NCBI RefSeq assembly: GCF_018129965.1
Contig: NZ_JAFCKW010000008.1
Span: 157,557 to 221,556 of the forward strand
Source: Bradyrhizobium diazoefficiens
GTDB taxonomy: Bacteria; Pseudomonadota; Alphaproteobacteria; Rhizobiales; Xanthobacteraceae
DNA: 64,000 nt
Direction: 5' to 3'
Below the pieces are notes generated by a model. It did no database searches, was not told where the DNA came from, and saw only the letters and a program-made list of their open reading frames with translations. Position numbers and translations under genes: made by a program. Within the stretch, counting starts at the first letter, position 1; every line of letters starts with the position of its first letter. Below are positions 52,061-62,296 of this stretch, piece by piece.

Positions 52061-53272
52061 TCAACCCTTGACCAGCGGACATCCGCCCTCGCTCATCGGC
52101 CGGAATGCCCGCTCACCCGGCGAGGCCGTGATGACCTTGTAGTAATCGTATTTGTAAGCCGATTCCTCCGGCTTCTTCACCTGCACCAGATACATGGTGT
52201 GCAGCACGCGCCCATCGGGACGCACGGTGACGTCCTTGTTGTACATGTCGTTGACCTTCATCTCGTGCATCTTCTGGGCAACGATGGTGGGGTCTTTGGT
52301 GCCGGCGGCCTTAACGGCCGCAAGATAATGATGCACGCCGCTGTAGACGCCGGCCTGCACCATGCTGGGCACCTTGCCGCCGGTCAACGCAAAGTAGCGC
52401 TTTGTCCAGGCGCGGGTCTCTTCGTTGAGATCCCAATAGAACGATGTCGTGACCTGCAGCCCCTGGGTGGCCTTCAGACCGAGCGCGTTGACGTCGGTGA
52501 TGAAGACAAGAAGGCCGGCAAGCTGCTGGCCACCTTCTACGATCCCGAATTCACCGGCCTGCTTGATGGCGGTCTGCACATCCGCGCCCGACGTCGCGAG
52601 TCCCACCACTTTGGCTTTGGAGCCCTGCGCCTGCAGCAAGAACGACGCCATGTCGGTGGTGCCCAGCGGATGCGCGGACGAACCGATCACCTTGCCGCCG
52701 GCGGCCTCGATGAACTTGGTGGCGTCGCGCTGTAGCGCCGAGCCGAAGGCATAATCGGCAGAAATGAAATACCAGGTTGAGCCACCGGCCTTGGTAATGG
52801 CCTCAGAGGTCAGCTTGGACAGCGCATAGGTGTCGTAATTGAAGTGAAACGAGATCGGCGAACAGGATTTTCCGGTGAAGTCCGAAGAGCCCGGGCCGCT
52901 GATGGTGAAGATCTTGTTCTTCTGCCGCGCCACTTCGAGGATGGCAAAGCCGGCCGACGACGCCGCACCGTCGGTGATCATGTCGACGCCTTCGGTGTCG
53001 ATCCAGCGGCGCGCCGTCGCGGCCGCGATGTCCGGCTTGTTCTGGTGGTCCGCCGTAATGATTTCGATTTTTTGACCGAGTATCTCCCCACCAAAATCTT
53101 CCGCCGCCAACTTCGCTGCGGCGACCGAGCCCACGCCGCCATTGTCGGCAAACACGCCCGATTGATCGTTGAGGACGCCGATCTTGATGGTCTCGGCCGC
53201 GCTCGCCATCTGCGCCGACAGCAGCAGTGCGGCGGATAGATAAAGACTTTTCGTCCATGCGTTTGATGTCAT
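52061..53272 (-). CDS. branched-chain-amino-acid-type ABC substrate-binding protein (LivK-like)
   Basis: A 403-residue periplasmic receptor starting at the ATG 53272 (MTSNAWTKSLYLSAALLLSA), preceded by AGGAAAG. A signal peptide ends MASAAE. The mature part begins TIKIGVLNDQSGVFADNGG and continues AAKLAAEDFGGEILGQKIEI and TDGAASSAGFAILEVARQKN, which is the Peripla_BP_6/LivK layout. Ligands in this group range from amino acids to aromatic acids, amides and urea. No cognate permease or ATPase gene is in the window, so it may use a transporter encoded elsewhere. Confidence 0.9.
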   Translation of the reverse strand: MTSNAWTKSLYLSAALLLSAQMASAAETIKIGVLNDQSGVFADNGGVGSVAAAKLAAEDFGGEILGQKIEIITADHQNKPDIAAATARRWIDTEGVDMITDGAASSAGFAILEVARQKNKIFTISGPGSSDFTGKSCSPISFHFNYDTYALSKLTSEAITKAGGSTWYFISADYAFGSALQRDATKFIEAAGGKVIGSSAHPLGTTDMASFLLQAQGSKAKVVGLATSGADVQTAIKQAGEFGIVEGGQQLAGLLVFITDVNALGLKATQGLQVTTSFYWDLNEETRAWTKRYFALTGGKVPSMVQAGVYSGVHHYLAAVKAAGTKDPTIVAQKMHEMKVNDMYNKDVTVRPDGRVLHTMYLVQVKKPEESAYKYDYYKVITASPGERAFRPMSEGGCPLVKG

Positions 53273-53294
53273 TTCCCGTCTTTCCTGATTTTTT

Positions 53295-54143
53295 CTATTG
53301 TTGACGAATTTGATCAAGCACCGGCGCGATGTAGCGCCGGAATTGCACTGGGTTTTCGCTCATCGGAAAATGACCGAGCTGCTCCATGATGGCGACACTT
53401 GCTCCCTTGATGCTCGCCGCCGTACGGAGCGTGTCTTCCGGCGTGCAGGAGAAGTCGTATTCTCCGGTCAGCAAATAGAGCGGGCAGAGCTTCGCATCGA
53501 TCGTCTCGACACGCCCGCGCAGGTCGCCATCGACGCGATAGAAATACAGGTCGCCCTTGAACACGCCGGGGCCACCCTGCTTGTAGGCCCACAGCGTTTC
53601 CATCCGCGCTGCCGCAGGGCTCTGCGGCGCCACCAGTCCGGATACCAACGCTGCGCAGACCTCGCCGCCGTGGATGTCCGGCCGGTTCAGCCAGGAGGTG
53701 TCGTACCACGGCGCCTGAAAGTCCGCAGCTTCAAGACCGACCAGCGCGCGAAACTCAGTGGCGTGATCGATGGCTAAATTGAGCACGATACGGCCACCGA
53801 TCGAGCAACCCATCACGACCGGTTTGTCGAGCGCGAGCGCTGCGCAGAAGGCGCGAATGGTCTGCGTGTAGCGTGCAGTCGTCAGTTGATATTCGCTGCC
53901 GTCCCATGTCTCCGGTGGGTTAGACTTGCCGTGCCAGGGCATATCGAAGGCGATGATGCGATAGTGCTTGGTGAATTCGGGGTCGGCAAGCAGATAGCGC
54001 CACTGCCGCCCATCGGAGCCTGCAGTGTGCAGGCAGACCAGCGGAATCCCCTGCCCAGCCTCCTCGAAATAGATGCGGTGATGAGTGCCATCGATGTCGA
54101 CATGCACGTAGCGACCGATGATCGGCTCGATGAGAGCGGTCAT
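53295..54143 (-). CDS. alpha/beta hydrolase
   Basis: A 282-residue alpha/beta hydrolase. The nucleophile elbow is VMGCSIGGRIVLNLAI (GCSIGG) near residue 118. The oxyanion segment is PLVCLHTAGSDGRQW near residue 36, and the His is in MEQLGHFPMSENPVQF near residue 258. The start ATG at 54143 overlaps the preceding gene by four bases. It probably cleaves an ester or C-C bond in the catabolic pathway encoded by this cluster. Confidence 0.85.
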   Translation of the reverse strand: MTALIEPIIGRYVHVDIDGTHHRIYFEEAGQGIPLVCLHTAGSDGRQWRYLLADPEFTKHYRIIAFDMPWHGKSNPPETWDGSEYQLTTARYTQTIRAFCAALALDKPVVMGCSIGGRIVLNLAIDHATEFRALVGLEAADFQAPWYDTSWLNRPDIHGGEVCAALVSGLVAPQSPAAARMETLWAYKQGGPGVFKGDLYFYRVDGDLRGRVETIDAKLCPLYLLTGEYDFSCTPEDTLRTAASIKGASVAIMEQLGHFPMSENPVQFRRYIAPVLDQIRQQ

Positions 54144-54517
54144 GCCACGCCTCCCGTCGCGCGTGGCAATGCCAGCAGGTCCTTGAAATATTGCAGGTGG
54201 GTCATGAACGGCCGGACATCGCCCTCGAGTGTGGCCGCGCTCCGCTTGGTTAGCGCGAGCAGATCATGCCATCCGGCCTTGGGCATCGGCTGCCAGAACG
54301 CCGTCCATGCGTCGGGCGTGGCGCGGTAGCCGAATGTCCATGAGCGCATCAGCACCGGCGCCGGCACCATATCGATGATGCGACCGGCGCGAATGGCGAC
54401 GTGAAAGGCTTGCTCGGTCGATCCGAGCAGACAATCCACATCCACAAGGCGCCCACGCTGAATCAACGCGACATCGCGATCGAGCATGGCCGGAAGCCGT
54501 CCGAAGGTCGCAGCCAC
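54140..54517 (-). CDS. small protein, possibly SCP2-like, in the catabolic cluster
   Basis: A 125-residue soluble protein. Start GTG 54517 is chosen since it follows the TctC stop and the sequence from there is not an overlap (a Met 16 codons in is an alternative). The sequence VALIQRGRLVDVDCLLGSTE, AFHVAIRAGRIIDM, WTFGYRATPDAWTAFWQPMP and ATLEGDVRPFMTHLQYFKDL recalls small SCP2-like proteins seen next to such hydrolases, but I am not sure of the family. Four-base overlap with the hydrolase gene implies coupled translation and a shared pathway. Confidence 0.6.
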   Translation of the reverse strand: MAATFGRLPAMLDRDVALIQRGRLVDVDCLLGSTEQAFHVAIRAGRIIDMVPAPVLMRSWTFGYRATPDAWTAFWQPMPKAGWHDLLALTKRSAATLEGDVRPFMTHLQYFKDLLALPRATGGVA

Positions 54518-54524
54518 GTGAGGA

Positions 54525-55529
54525 TCAGATTTTTTCAAGGCCGGACTCCTTGATGATGCGGCCCCACAGCTCGGTCTGCCGGGTGACGTGTTCGGCAAGG
54601 CCTTGCGGCGTGCTGACATCGGGCTCGAGGCCGATATCGGCGAAGAACTTTTTTGCCTCATCGGTGGCCATCACCTGCAGAAAAGCCTTGTTGAGCTTTT
54701 CAACGACCTCGGCCGGTACGTTCTTCGGCCCGAACAGCCCGCTCCATGAGGCGAAGTCGTAGCCGGGTAATCCGACCTCGGCCAGCGGTGCCACCTCGGG
54801 CAGCGAGGCCACACGGGCCAGGGTGGTCACGCCAAGTGCGCGCAGGCTGCCCTGATTGATGAATTCGCGAGTGACCGCCACGTCGGTGATGACGAATTCG
54901 ATTCGGCCGCCAAGCAAATCGGTGATGGCTTGCGGCGTGCCCGGATAGGAGACGCGTACGGCATCGATCTTCGCCATCGACTTCACGAGTTGCGCCGCCG
55001 CCATGCTGCCGGTGTTGCCCGTGCCGTAGCTTAGCTTGCCAGGGCTGGCCTTGGCAGAGGTGATGAACTCCTTGAGATTCTTGGCGGGAAAATCCTTCGC
55101 CACCACCATCACCAGCGGATTGCGCGTCAGCCGCGCGATCGGCGTGAAATCGGCCACCGGATCGAACGGCATATAGTTGTAGAGATGCACATTGGCTGAA
55201 TGGGTCGAGTTGGTCGCGAGATAGAGCGTGTAGCCATCACCCGCGGACCGCGCGACTTCGGCGGCGCCGATATTGGCGTTGGCGCCCGGCTTGTTATCGA
55301 CCAGGATTCTCTGGCCCAGCACTGCACCGACCTTCTCGGCGAGGAAGCGCGCTTCCACATCGGTGGCACTGCCCGCAGGAAATGGCACCAACAGCCTGAT
55401 CATCCTGGCTGGATAGGCGTCGGATGCATGTGCCGACGGGATGAGGATCGTCGCACCGATCGCCAGCATTGCCGCGGCGACGAGCGAGCGCCGTGTCTCC
55501 GACCACCCCGTCATCGTCTCCCCTGTCAT
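54525..55529 (-). CDS. Bug/TctC-family tripartite tricarboxylate transporter receptor
   Basis: A 334-residue periplasmic receptor. After the signal peptide (RSLVAAAMLAIGATILIPSAHA) the protein reads YPARMIRLLVPFPAGSATDV, then ILVDNKPGANANIGAAEVARS, GYTLYLATNSTHSANVHLYN and a C-terminal LFGPKNVPAEVVEKLNKAF, all TctC/Bug features. Start ATG 55529 is chosen with GGAGAG upstream; ATG 55514 is a second candidate. No TctA/TctB permease genes are nearby, as is common for Bug proteins. Confidence 0.92.
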   Translation of the reverse strand: MTGETMTGWSETRRSLVAAAMLAIGATILIPSAHASDAYPARMIRLLVPFPAGSATDVEARFLAEKVGAVLGQRILVDNKPGANANIGAAEVARSAGDGYTLYLATNSTHSANVHLYNYMPFDPVADFTPIARLTRNPLVMVVAKDFPAKNLKEFITSAKASPGKLSYGTGNTGSMAAAQLVKSMAKIDAVRVSYPGTPQAITDLLGGRIEFVITDVAVTREFINQGSLRALGVTTLARVASLPEVAPLAEVGLPGYDFASWSGLFGPKNVPAEVVEKLNKAFLQVMATDEAKKFFADIGLEPDVSTPQGLAEHVTRQTELWGRIIKESGLEKI

Positions 55530-55722
55530 GTCTCTCTCCCGGTTTTTGTTTTTGACGGCGTGGATCAGCAGGTTCGTGGCGTCATGATCGCCGCTCGCAG
55601 GTCTGATCCCACTCATTATGTTCTGTCTGACAGAATGCTTGTTCTATTATATCAACATATGTTTGGATGTCTCGCAAGTGAGGCGATGTCAACGCTTCCG
55701 GAAACCAGCACTGGACGTTGCA

Positions 55723-57147
55723 ATGACCTATCCAGACATCGAGCTTTATGTGGACGGAGGCTGGCGCCGGGCATCCGGCACGCCGATCATCAATCCCGCC
55801 GACGAAAGCGTGCTTGGCACCGTGCCGCATGCGAGCCAAAGCGACCTCGACGATGCCCTCGATGCGGCAACCCGCGGCTTTTTAGTGTGGCGCAAGACTG
55901 CGCCGAACGCGCGCGCGCAGATCATCCTGCGCGCCGCCGCGCTGATCCGCACACGCATCGATGAGATGGCGACTGCGATGGTGCTGGAGCAGGGCAAACC
56001 GCTCGATCAGGCTCGGCTGGAGATTTTGCGCGGCTGCGACATCATCGAATGGGATGCCACCGAGGGCATGCGCATCTATGGCCGCGTCATTCCCGCTGGT
56101 CCGCAACTTCAGCATACGGTGTATCGCCAGCCGATCGGTCCGGTCGCGGCGTTCTCGCCGTGGAATTTTCCGATGAGCTCACCCGCCCGTAAGGTCGCCG
56201 GCGCGCTATCGTCGGGCTGTTCGATCATCCTGAAAGCATCGGAAGAGACACCTGCCGGCGCGCTGCAACTCGTTCGCGCCTTCCACGATGCCGGCCTGCC
56301 GCCGGGCGTGCTCAATCTGGTGTTCGGCGATCCGGCCGAGATTTCTAACTATCTGGTGCCGCATCCGACGATCCGGCTGATCACCTTCACCGGCTCAGTG
56401 CCGGTCGGCAAGCATCTCGCCGCAATGGCTGGCCACCACATGAAGCCGGCCATCATGGAACTCGGCGGCCACGGCCCGGTGATCGTCTGCGACGATGCCG
56501 ATCCGGTGGCAACTGCGGCAGCTTCGGTGGTGACGAAATCACGCAATGCCGGCCAGGTCTGCGTGGCGCCGACGCGCTTCTTCGTCCAGGAGAAGCACTA
56601 TGAGATCTTCGCCAAAAGCTTTGCGGAGGGCGCGGCAAAGCTGAAGATCGGCAATGGGATGGACCCGTCCACGCAACTGGGGCCGCTTGCCAATGTCCGC
56701 CGCGTCGAAGCGATGGAACGGTTGGTGTCGGATGCGAAGGACCGTGGCGCGCGCGTGCTGGCCGGCGGCCAGCGCATCGGCAATCGCGGTTACTACTATC
56801 CCCTCACCGTACTGGCCGATGTGCCCGACGATGCGCTGGCGATGAACGAAGAGCCATTTGGCCCGCTCGCCCTGGTCAATCCAGTGCGCGACCTCGACGA
56901 AGCCATCGCGAGAGCCAATGCGCTGCCATTTGGCCTTGCTGCTTACGCCTTCACAAACTCCGCCGACAATGTGCAACGGATTTCCAACGACCTGGAGACC
57001 GGGAATCTCAGCATCAACCACTTCGTGGCATCGACGGCGGAAACGCCGTTCGGCGGCATGAAGGACTCCGGCTATGGCCGCGAAGGCGGCACCGAAGGCC
57101 TCGCCTGCTATACAGTGACGAAGAACGTCTCGCACAAATTTGCATGA
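55723..57147 (+). CDS. NAD(P)-dependent aldehyde dehydrogenase (succinate-semialdehyde dehydrogenase-like)
   Basis: A 474-residue ALDH. The general base Glu is in MELGGHGPVIVCDDADP near residue 247 and the catalytic Cys in RNAGQVCVAPTRFFVQ near residue 281. Further family features are FSPWNFPMSSPARKVAGALS and the C-terminal TPFGGMKDSGYGREGG. The ATG at 55723 (MTYPDIELYVDGGW) is preferred to an upstream frame start at 55618. Divergent from the TctC gene; both belong to the same catabolic region. It ends 11 bases before tRNA-Phe. Confidence 0.9.
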   Translation: MTYPDIELYVDGGWRRASGTPIINPADESVLGTVPHASQSDLDDALDAATRGFLVWRKTAPNARAQIILRAAALIRTRIDEMATAMVLEQGKPLDQARLEILRGCDIIEWDATEGMRIYGRVIPAGPQLQHTVYRQPIGPVAAFSPWNFPMSSPARKVAGALSSGCSIILKASEETPAGALQLVRAFHDAGLPPGVLNLVFGDPAEISNYLVPHPTIRLITFTGSVPVGKHLAAMAGHHMKPAIMELGGHGPVIVCDDADPVATAAASVVTKSRNAGQVCVAPTRFFVQEKHYEIFAKSFAEGAAKLKIGNGMDPSTQLGPLANVRRVEAMERLVSDAKDRGARVLAGGQRIGNRGYYYPLTVLADVPDDALAMNEEPFGPLALVNPVRDLDEAIARANALPFGLAAYAFTNSADNVQRISNDLETGNLSINHFVASTAETPFGGMKDSGYGREGGTEGLACYTVTKNVSHKFA

Positions 57148-57158
57148 AGCCGACGGAA

Positions 57159-57234
57159 TGGTGCCCAGGGGCGGGATCGAACCACCGACACTGCGATTTT
57201 CAGTCGCATGCTCTACCAACTGAGCTACCTGGGC
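57159..57234 (-). tRNA. tRNA-Phe (GAA anticodon)
   Basis: The minus strand from 57234 reads GCCCAGGTAGCTCAGTTGGT, then a complete cloverleaf. The acceptor arms GCCCAGG / CCTGGGC pair over seven bases. The anticodon loop CTGAAAA shows anticodon GAA between TGCGA and TCGCA. The T arm contains GGTTCGATCC, and CCA is encoded at the 3' end (57161-57159). Length is 76 bases. Confidence 0.96.
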
Positions 57235-57430
57235 ATGCTCCAAGAGGCGGACCTGAGAGGGTCAACGCCTATCGAGCGGGCGGTTTATAGTGGGGCGAAG
57301 GCTGCCTGTCCACCCACGCTTCGCCGAAGGCTTCGCGGGGCGCGGTCCGGCTGTGCACAAGATGGAGCGGCCACACCGCGGCTGGCGCCTCACGCGTCAG
57401 GCTAACACGTAATGTATTGATATTTATTGG

Positions 57431-57613
57431 TTATTCTTCGCCGTCGGCCTCGTCATCCCGGCCGGGGATGACATAGGAGCCTTTCAGCCAGCGGTTCAGA
57501 TCCACGTCGCGGCAGCGCGACGAGCAGAACGGGCGGGTGGCTTCGGACTGCGGCTTGCCGCAGATCGGGCAGGCCTTGAGCGGGCCGGAGGGCTTTTTGA
57601 CCTGGTCGTCCAT
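57431..57613 (-). CDS. yacG: DNA gyrase inhibitor YacG (zinc-binding)
   Basis: A 60-residue protein with a four-cysteine zinc site: CPIC in LKACPICGKPQ and CSSRC in RPFCSSRCRDVDLNRWL. This is the YacG family, small proteins that bind GyrB and block gyrase. Length and the RCRDVDLNRWLKGSYVIPG segment are typical. It lies between tRNA-Phe and maf on the same strand, the order seen in many alphaproteobacteria. The acidic tail ends DEADGEE. Confidence 0.9.
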   Translation of the reverse strand: MDDQVKKPSGPLKACPICGKPQSEATRPFCSSRCRDVDLNRWLKGSYVIPGRDDEADGEE

Positions 57614-57770
57614 GATGTCGGCAATTTACGCGGGGTGAAGGGGTTCAAGCGCCTGTCGGAAAACGGGTTCCCAGGGGCGACGGCGCAGACGGCTCCGCCG
57701 GGATCCGGCCGGACCATTCTACTGTGCATGGGGTTGTTTTCGAGATCTTTGTCCGGCGCGACGTTCGCGC

Positions 57771-58400
57771 TCATATGGCCGTGGCGTTGAGCCAGCCGAA
57801 TCGGATCGGAAAGCCTTCGCCGCCAAGCAGGGTCGTGGTCTCGTAGAGCGGCAGGCCGACCACGTTGGTGTAGGACCCCACCATCTTCACCACGAAGGAC
57901 CCCGCGATGCCCTGCACCGCATAGCCGCCGGCTTTGCCGCGCCATTCGCCGGAGCCGATATAGGCCTGGATGTCGTCTTCCGAGAGGCGCTTGAAGCGGA
58001 CGCGGGTCTCGACCAGGCGCTGGCGGAAGGCCTCGCGCGGCGTGACCAGCGTGATCGCGGTGTAGACGCGGTGATTGCGGCCCGACAGCAGCCGCAGGCA
58101 CTGCGCGGCCTCGTCGACCAGATTGGCCTTGGGCAGGATGCGGCGGCCGACCGCTACAACCGTATCGGCGGCGAGGATGAAGGCGCCGCGGAGTTCGTCG
58201 TCGAGTTGCACCGATTTCAGCGCCGCATCGGCCTTGGCCCTCGCGAGGCGATTGGCACAGGCGCGCGGCAGCTCGCCCCGCTTCGGCGTCTCGTCGACGT
58301 CGGCCGGCCGGAGCGCGTCCGGCTCGATGCCGGCCTGGTTGAGCAGCGACAGGCGCCGCGGCGAACCGGAGGCAAGTACGAATTTGGGGCGGCCGAGCAT
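57771..58400 (-). CDS. maf: Maf-like nucleotide pyrophosphatase
   Basis: A 209-residue Maf/YhdE-type enzyme that hydrolyses non-canonical nucleoside triphosphates and is linked to septum control. The family start LASGSPRRLSLLNQAGI is at residues 8-24, followed by ILAADTVVAVGRRILPKA with the catalytic Asp, RLLSGRNHRVYTAI and SYTNVVGLPLYETTTLL. It lies upstream of yacG in the conserved tRNA-Phe block. Confidence 0.93.
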   Translation of the reverse strand: MLGRPKFVLASGSPRRLSLLNQAGIEPDALRPADVDETPKRGELPRACANRLARAKADAALKSVQLDDELRGAFILAADTVVAVGRRILPKANLVDEAAQCLRLLSGRNHRVYTAITLVTPREAFRQRLVETRVRFKRLSEDDIQAYIGSGEWRGKAGGYAVQGIAGSFVVKMVGSYTNVVGLPLYETTTLLGGEGFPIRFGWLNATAI

Positions 58401-58545
58401 CAGGTGATTTGGGGATGAGGCAGGGGGTGAATTGCGCGCGGAACCTATCGGAAGGGGCCTGATTTCACAACCCGGGAACCGGAGGTTTGGTGATTCGAGG
58501 TTTCCGGCATGCCTGTGCCTGCACTCTGTGACGCCGGTGTTACGG

Positions 58546-59013
58546 CTAGCCGCTCGCTGCGCCGACTTTCGCGAAGCGGCGGCGGATGCGCATCATGAGC
58601 TGGTCGCAGACCTCGCGGTAGGCGGCGAGCTTCTGATCGCGGCTGCCCTCGATGGTCGTGGGATCCTGCGTCGGCCAGTATTCGACTTCGGCGGCCAGCG
58701 TCCGGGTCAGCTCCAGCGCCTTGTGATGCGCCTCCGGTGAGAGCGTGATGATGAGGTCGAAATTCAGCCCCTCCCAATCCTCCAGCTCCTCGAAGGTCTG
58801 CGGCTTGTGGGCGGAGATGTCCTGTCCCAGTTCGTCCATCACAGCGACCGCGAACGGATCGAGCTCGCCGCGCCGCGCGCCGGCCGACTTCACGTAGAGC
58901 CCCTGCGGAAACATGTGCCGCAGCAGGCTCTCGGCCATCGGCGAGCGGACGCTGTTCATGGCGCAGGCGAACAGCACCGATTGCGGATTGGCTGCGCGTG
59001 GCGAACCCGCCAT
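58546..59013 (-). CDS. low-molecular-weight phosphatase / ArsC-like protein
   Basis: A 155-residue protein with the P-loop CxxxxxRS at about residues 16-23: VLFACAMNSVRSPMAESLLR. It is the LMW-PTPase/arsenate-reductase fold, with the later LSPEAHHKAL and YWPTQDPTTIEGS segments, which supply the general-acid Asp. The N-terminus is extended by about ten residues (MAGSPRAANPQS). It is located between UPF0262 and maf. Physiological substrate unknown; protein-tyrosine phosphatase activity is inferred. Confidence 0.85.
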   Translation of the reverse strand: MAGSPRAANPQSVLFACAMNSVRSPMAESLLRHMFPQGLYVKSAGARRGELDPFAVAVMDELGQDISAHKPQTFEELEDWEGLNFDLIITLSPEAHHKALELTRTLAAEVEYWPTQDPTTIEGSRDQKLAAYREVCDQLMMRIRRRFAKVGAASG

Positions 59014-59018
59014 CGCGC

Positions 59019-59512
59019 TTAGCCCTTCCAGTGCAGGACGGTAATGAGCGTGAACAGCCGCCGCGAGGTCTCGAAATCGACCCGCACCTTGCCCTTCAGC
59101 CGCTCTTGCAGCGTCCGCGAGCCCTCGTCATGGATGCCGCGACGGCCCATGTCGATCGCCTCGATCTTGTCGGGCGTCGCGGTGCGGATCGCCTGGTAGT
59201 AGCTGTCGCAGATCATGAAATAGTCCTTCACGATTCCGCGGAACGGCCCCAGCGACAACAGATGCACGACCACGGGCGTGCCGTCCTCGCGGCGAATGTC
59301 GAACATCAGGCGGTTGCCGGTGATGCCGATATGCAGCGTGAACGGGCCCTTCCCGTCCGCACCCTCGGGCGCGAACAGATTCTGCTCGATCAGGTCGTAG
59401 ATCGCGATCGCGCGCTCATGCTCGATGTCGGGACCGGAACGCCCGATCGATTCCTCGTCGAGGGTGACCGCGACGATGCGATTGGCCGAGTCGTCCTGTT
59501 CGGGCGGCTTTG

Positions 59513-59516
<4 letters not shown>
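59019..59516 (-). CDS. UPF0262 family protein
   Basis: A 165-residue protein of the alphaproteobacterial UPF0262 family, unknown function. It contains RIVAVTLDEESIGRSGPDIE, HERAIAIYDLIEQNLFAPEG, HLLSLGPFRGIVKDYFMICDSYY and the C-terminal RRLFTLITVLHWKG, the regions by which I recognise it. The ATG at 59516 overlaps the hisD stop by four bases, so the two are translationally coupled, as elsewhere. Confidence 0.9.
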
Positions 59517-60808
<1,292 letters not shown>

Positions 60809-60965
60809 CTTGGCTTGGCTTCTGGCTGGTCTTGGGGCGGTTTGGCTCACCGGGCCCCCTGCTCAATGGCGCGGCGAGGAAGCGGCGTCAACCCTTTGGC
60901 AGGCAACCATTGTGGGACACCTTCCGGCGAAAGCCGGGGCTGGATCGGCTGGTATACCGGACATC

Positions 60966-61418
60966 TCACCCCTCGCCCTCGATCGCCAATCCCGCCCCTA
61001 GTTCATCCGCCCCGAGGTCGGTCAGCTCGCATTCCAGGCATTCGACGTCGATGCGGATGGCGCCGCCTTGGGCGAACAACAGCATGGCGCTGCCGCCGGG
61101 CCCCTCGTCGCGGCCCTCCTGGGGGTGAAACTCGATGCCGACGAGGTCCAGAACCTTGTCCGAAGCCCCGAGATCGATGTTGCGCGATTTGCAGGCGAGC
61201 ACGCGGTCGAAGCGGAGTGCGGCGACCAACCGGCGCGGCTCAGCCGCGCCATCCAGGGTCTGCTCCCAGTCCAGTCGGCTCATCCCGACCACCAGTCGCT
61301 TCTCGCTCGGCCGCCAGATGATATCGGCGGGCTGAACCCGGGCGTCCTGCACATGGGCCGAGATGACGGCGAGATCCTCGTCGTCGAGCGCGATCAGTTT
61401 GAGCTGGGGAGATATCAC
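60966..61418 (-). CDS. DUF2948 family protein
   Basis: A 150-residue soluble protein of the DUF2948 family, found in alphaproteobacteria just upstream of hisD. Sequence features are LKLIALDDEDLAVISAHVQDA and IDVECLECELTDLGAD near the C-terminus. Start GTG 61418 (VISPQLKLIAL) has AGGAG seven bases upstream; an upstream frame exists but is not conserved. The role is not known. Its location with hisD is consistent with the family. Confidence 0.85.
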   Translation of the reverse strand: MISPQLKLIALDDEDLAVISAHVQDARVQPADIIWRPSEKRLVVGMSRLDWEQTLDGAAEPRRLVAALRFDRVLACKSRNIDLGASDKVLDLVGIEFHPQEGRDEGPGGSAMLLFAQGGAIRIDVECLECELTDLGADELGAGLAIEGEG

Positions 61419-61497
61419 CGACACTTCTCCTCTCGGGCAGATACGGAGCAACGCGCGCGGACACGGAAATTTCCGCACAAACTAACGGTCTGGCGGA

Positions 61498-62157
61498 TCA
61501 GAGGCTATTGATATCCTCCATCTCGAGCACCTTTCGGGGAAAACCGGACCCGGCCACATGGATCATGGCGCGGCCCATCTGCTCGGTCGACGTCACGAGA
61601 CGCGGCGAAATCCAGCGCAGCACCGACCAGAGCGGCCAGGTTGCCGTGTACACCGCCTGCACCCAGGCGGTCTTGGAGCGGGCGCCGTACAGGGGCTGAA
61701 TGGCACCGGGCCGGAACATATAGGCCGCCCTGAACGGCAGCTTCAGCAGATCGTTCTCGGTTTTGCCCTTGACCCGCGCCCACATCCGCGAGCCCTGTTC
61801 GGTGGAATCAGTGCCGGCACCGGTGACGTAGGTGAAGATCATCCGCGGATTGAGCCGCGCCAGCGTGGTCGCCGCAGCCAGCGTAAGGTCATAGGTGAGG
61901 TGGCGGTAGCGCGCTTCGCTCATCCCGATCGAGGAGACCCCGAGACAGAAGAAACTGGCATCGAAGCCTGTCAGCTGAGACTCGATCGCCGAATAGTCCC
62001 AGAAATCGTCATGCATGATCTCGGTGAGCTTGACGTTGCTCACGCCGGTTGGGCTGCGGCCCACCGCCACCACGCGCGCGATGCCGGGATCGATCAGGCA
62101 CTCGCGCAATACGCCCTGCCCGACCATGCCGGTCGCGCCGAAGATGATGACTTGCAT
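61498..62157 (-). CDS. NAD(P)-binding Rossmann-fold protein (TIP30/epimerase-like)
   Basis: A 219-residue protein starting at ATG 62157 (MQVIIFGATGMVGQGVLREC) with GGGGAGG upstream. The GATGMVGQG loop is an atypical-SDR/NmrA-type cofactor site; ASFFCLGVSSIGMSEARYRH, FTYVTGAGTDSTEQGSRMWA and KGKTENDLLKLPFRAAYMFR agree with HTATIP2/TIP30-like oxidoreductases. Redox substrate is unknown; many members act as sensors of NADPH. Monocistronic. Confidence 0.78.
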   Translation of the reverse strand: MQVIIFGATGMVGQGVLRECLIDPGIARVVAVGRSPTGVSNVKLTEIMHDDFWDYSAIESQLTGFDASFFCLGVSSIGMSEARYRHLTYDLTLAAATTLARLNPRMIFTYVTGAGTDSTEQGSRMWARVKGKTENDLLKLPFRAAYMFRPGAIQPLYGARSKTAWVQAVYTATWPLWSVLRWISPRLVTSTEQMGRAMIHVAGSGFPRKVLEMEDINSL

Positions 62158-62296
62158 CGGGACCTCCCCAACGGTGACGCGGCTCAAGCAGCGGCCGCGA
62201 CATCGTCGAGGATACACCCGTCAGCATCGCCGAGACATCTCGCGGCATGGCGGAGGCAGCCAAATCCTTCGCCTGCTGCGGCGGCAGCGCAGAGCC

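Noticed and set aside
37130..57234. Genomic island integrated at the tRNA-Phe 3' end
   Set aside because: The tRNA 3' end does face the accessory region, but I found no integrase gene, no second copy of the tRNA end and no direct repeats in the window.
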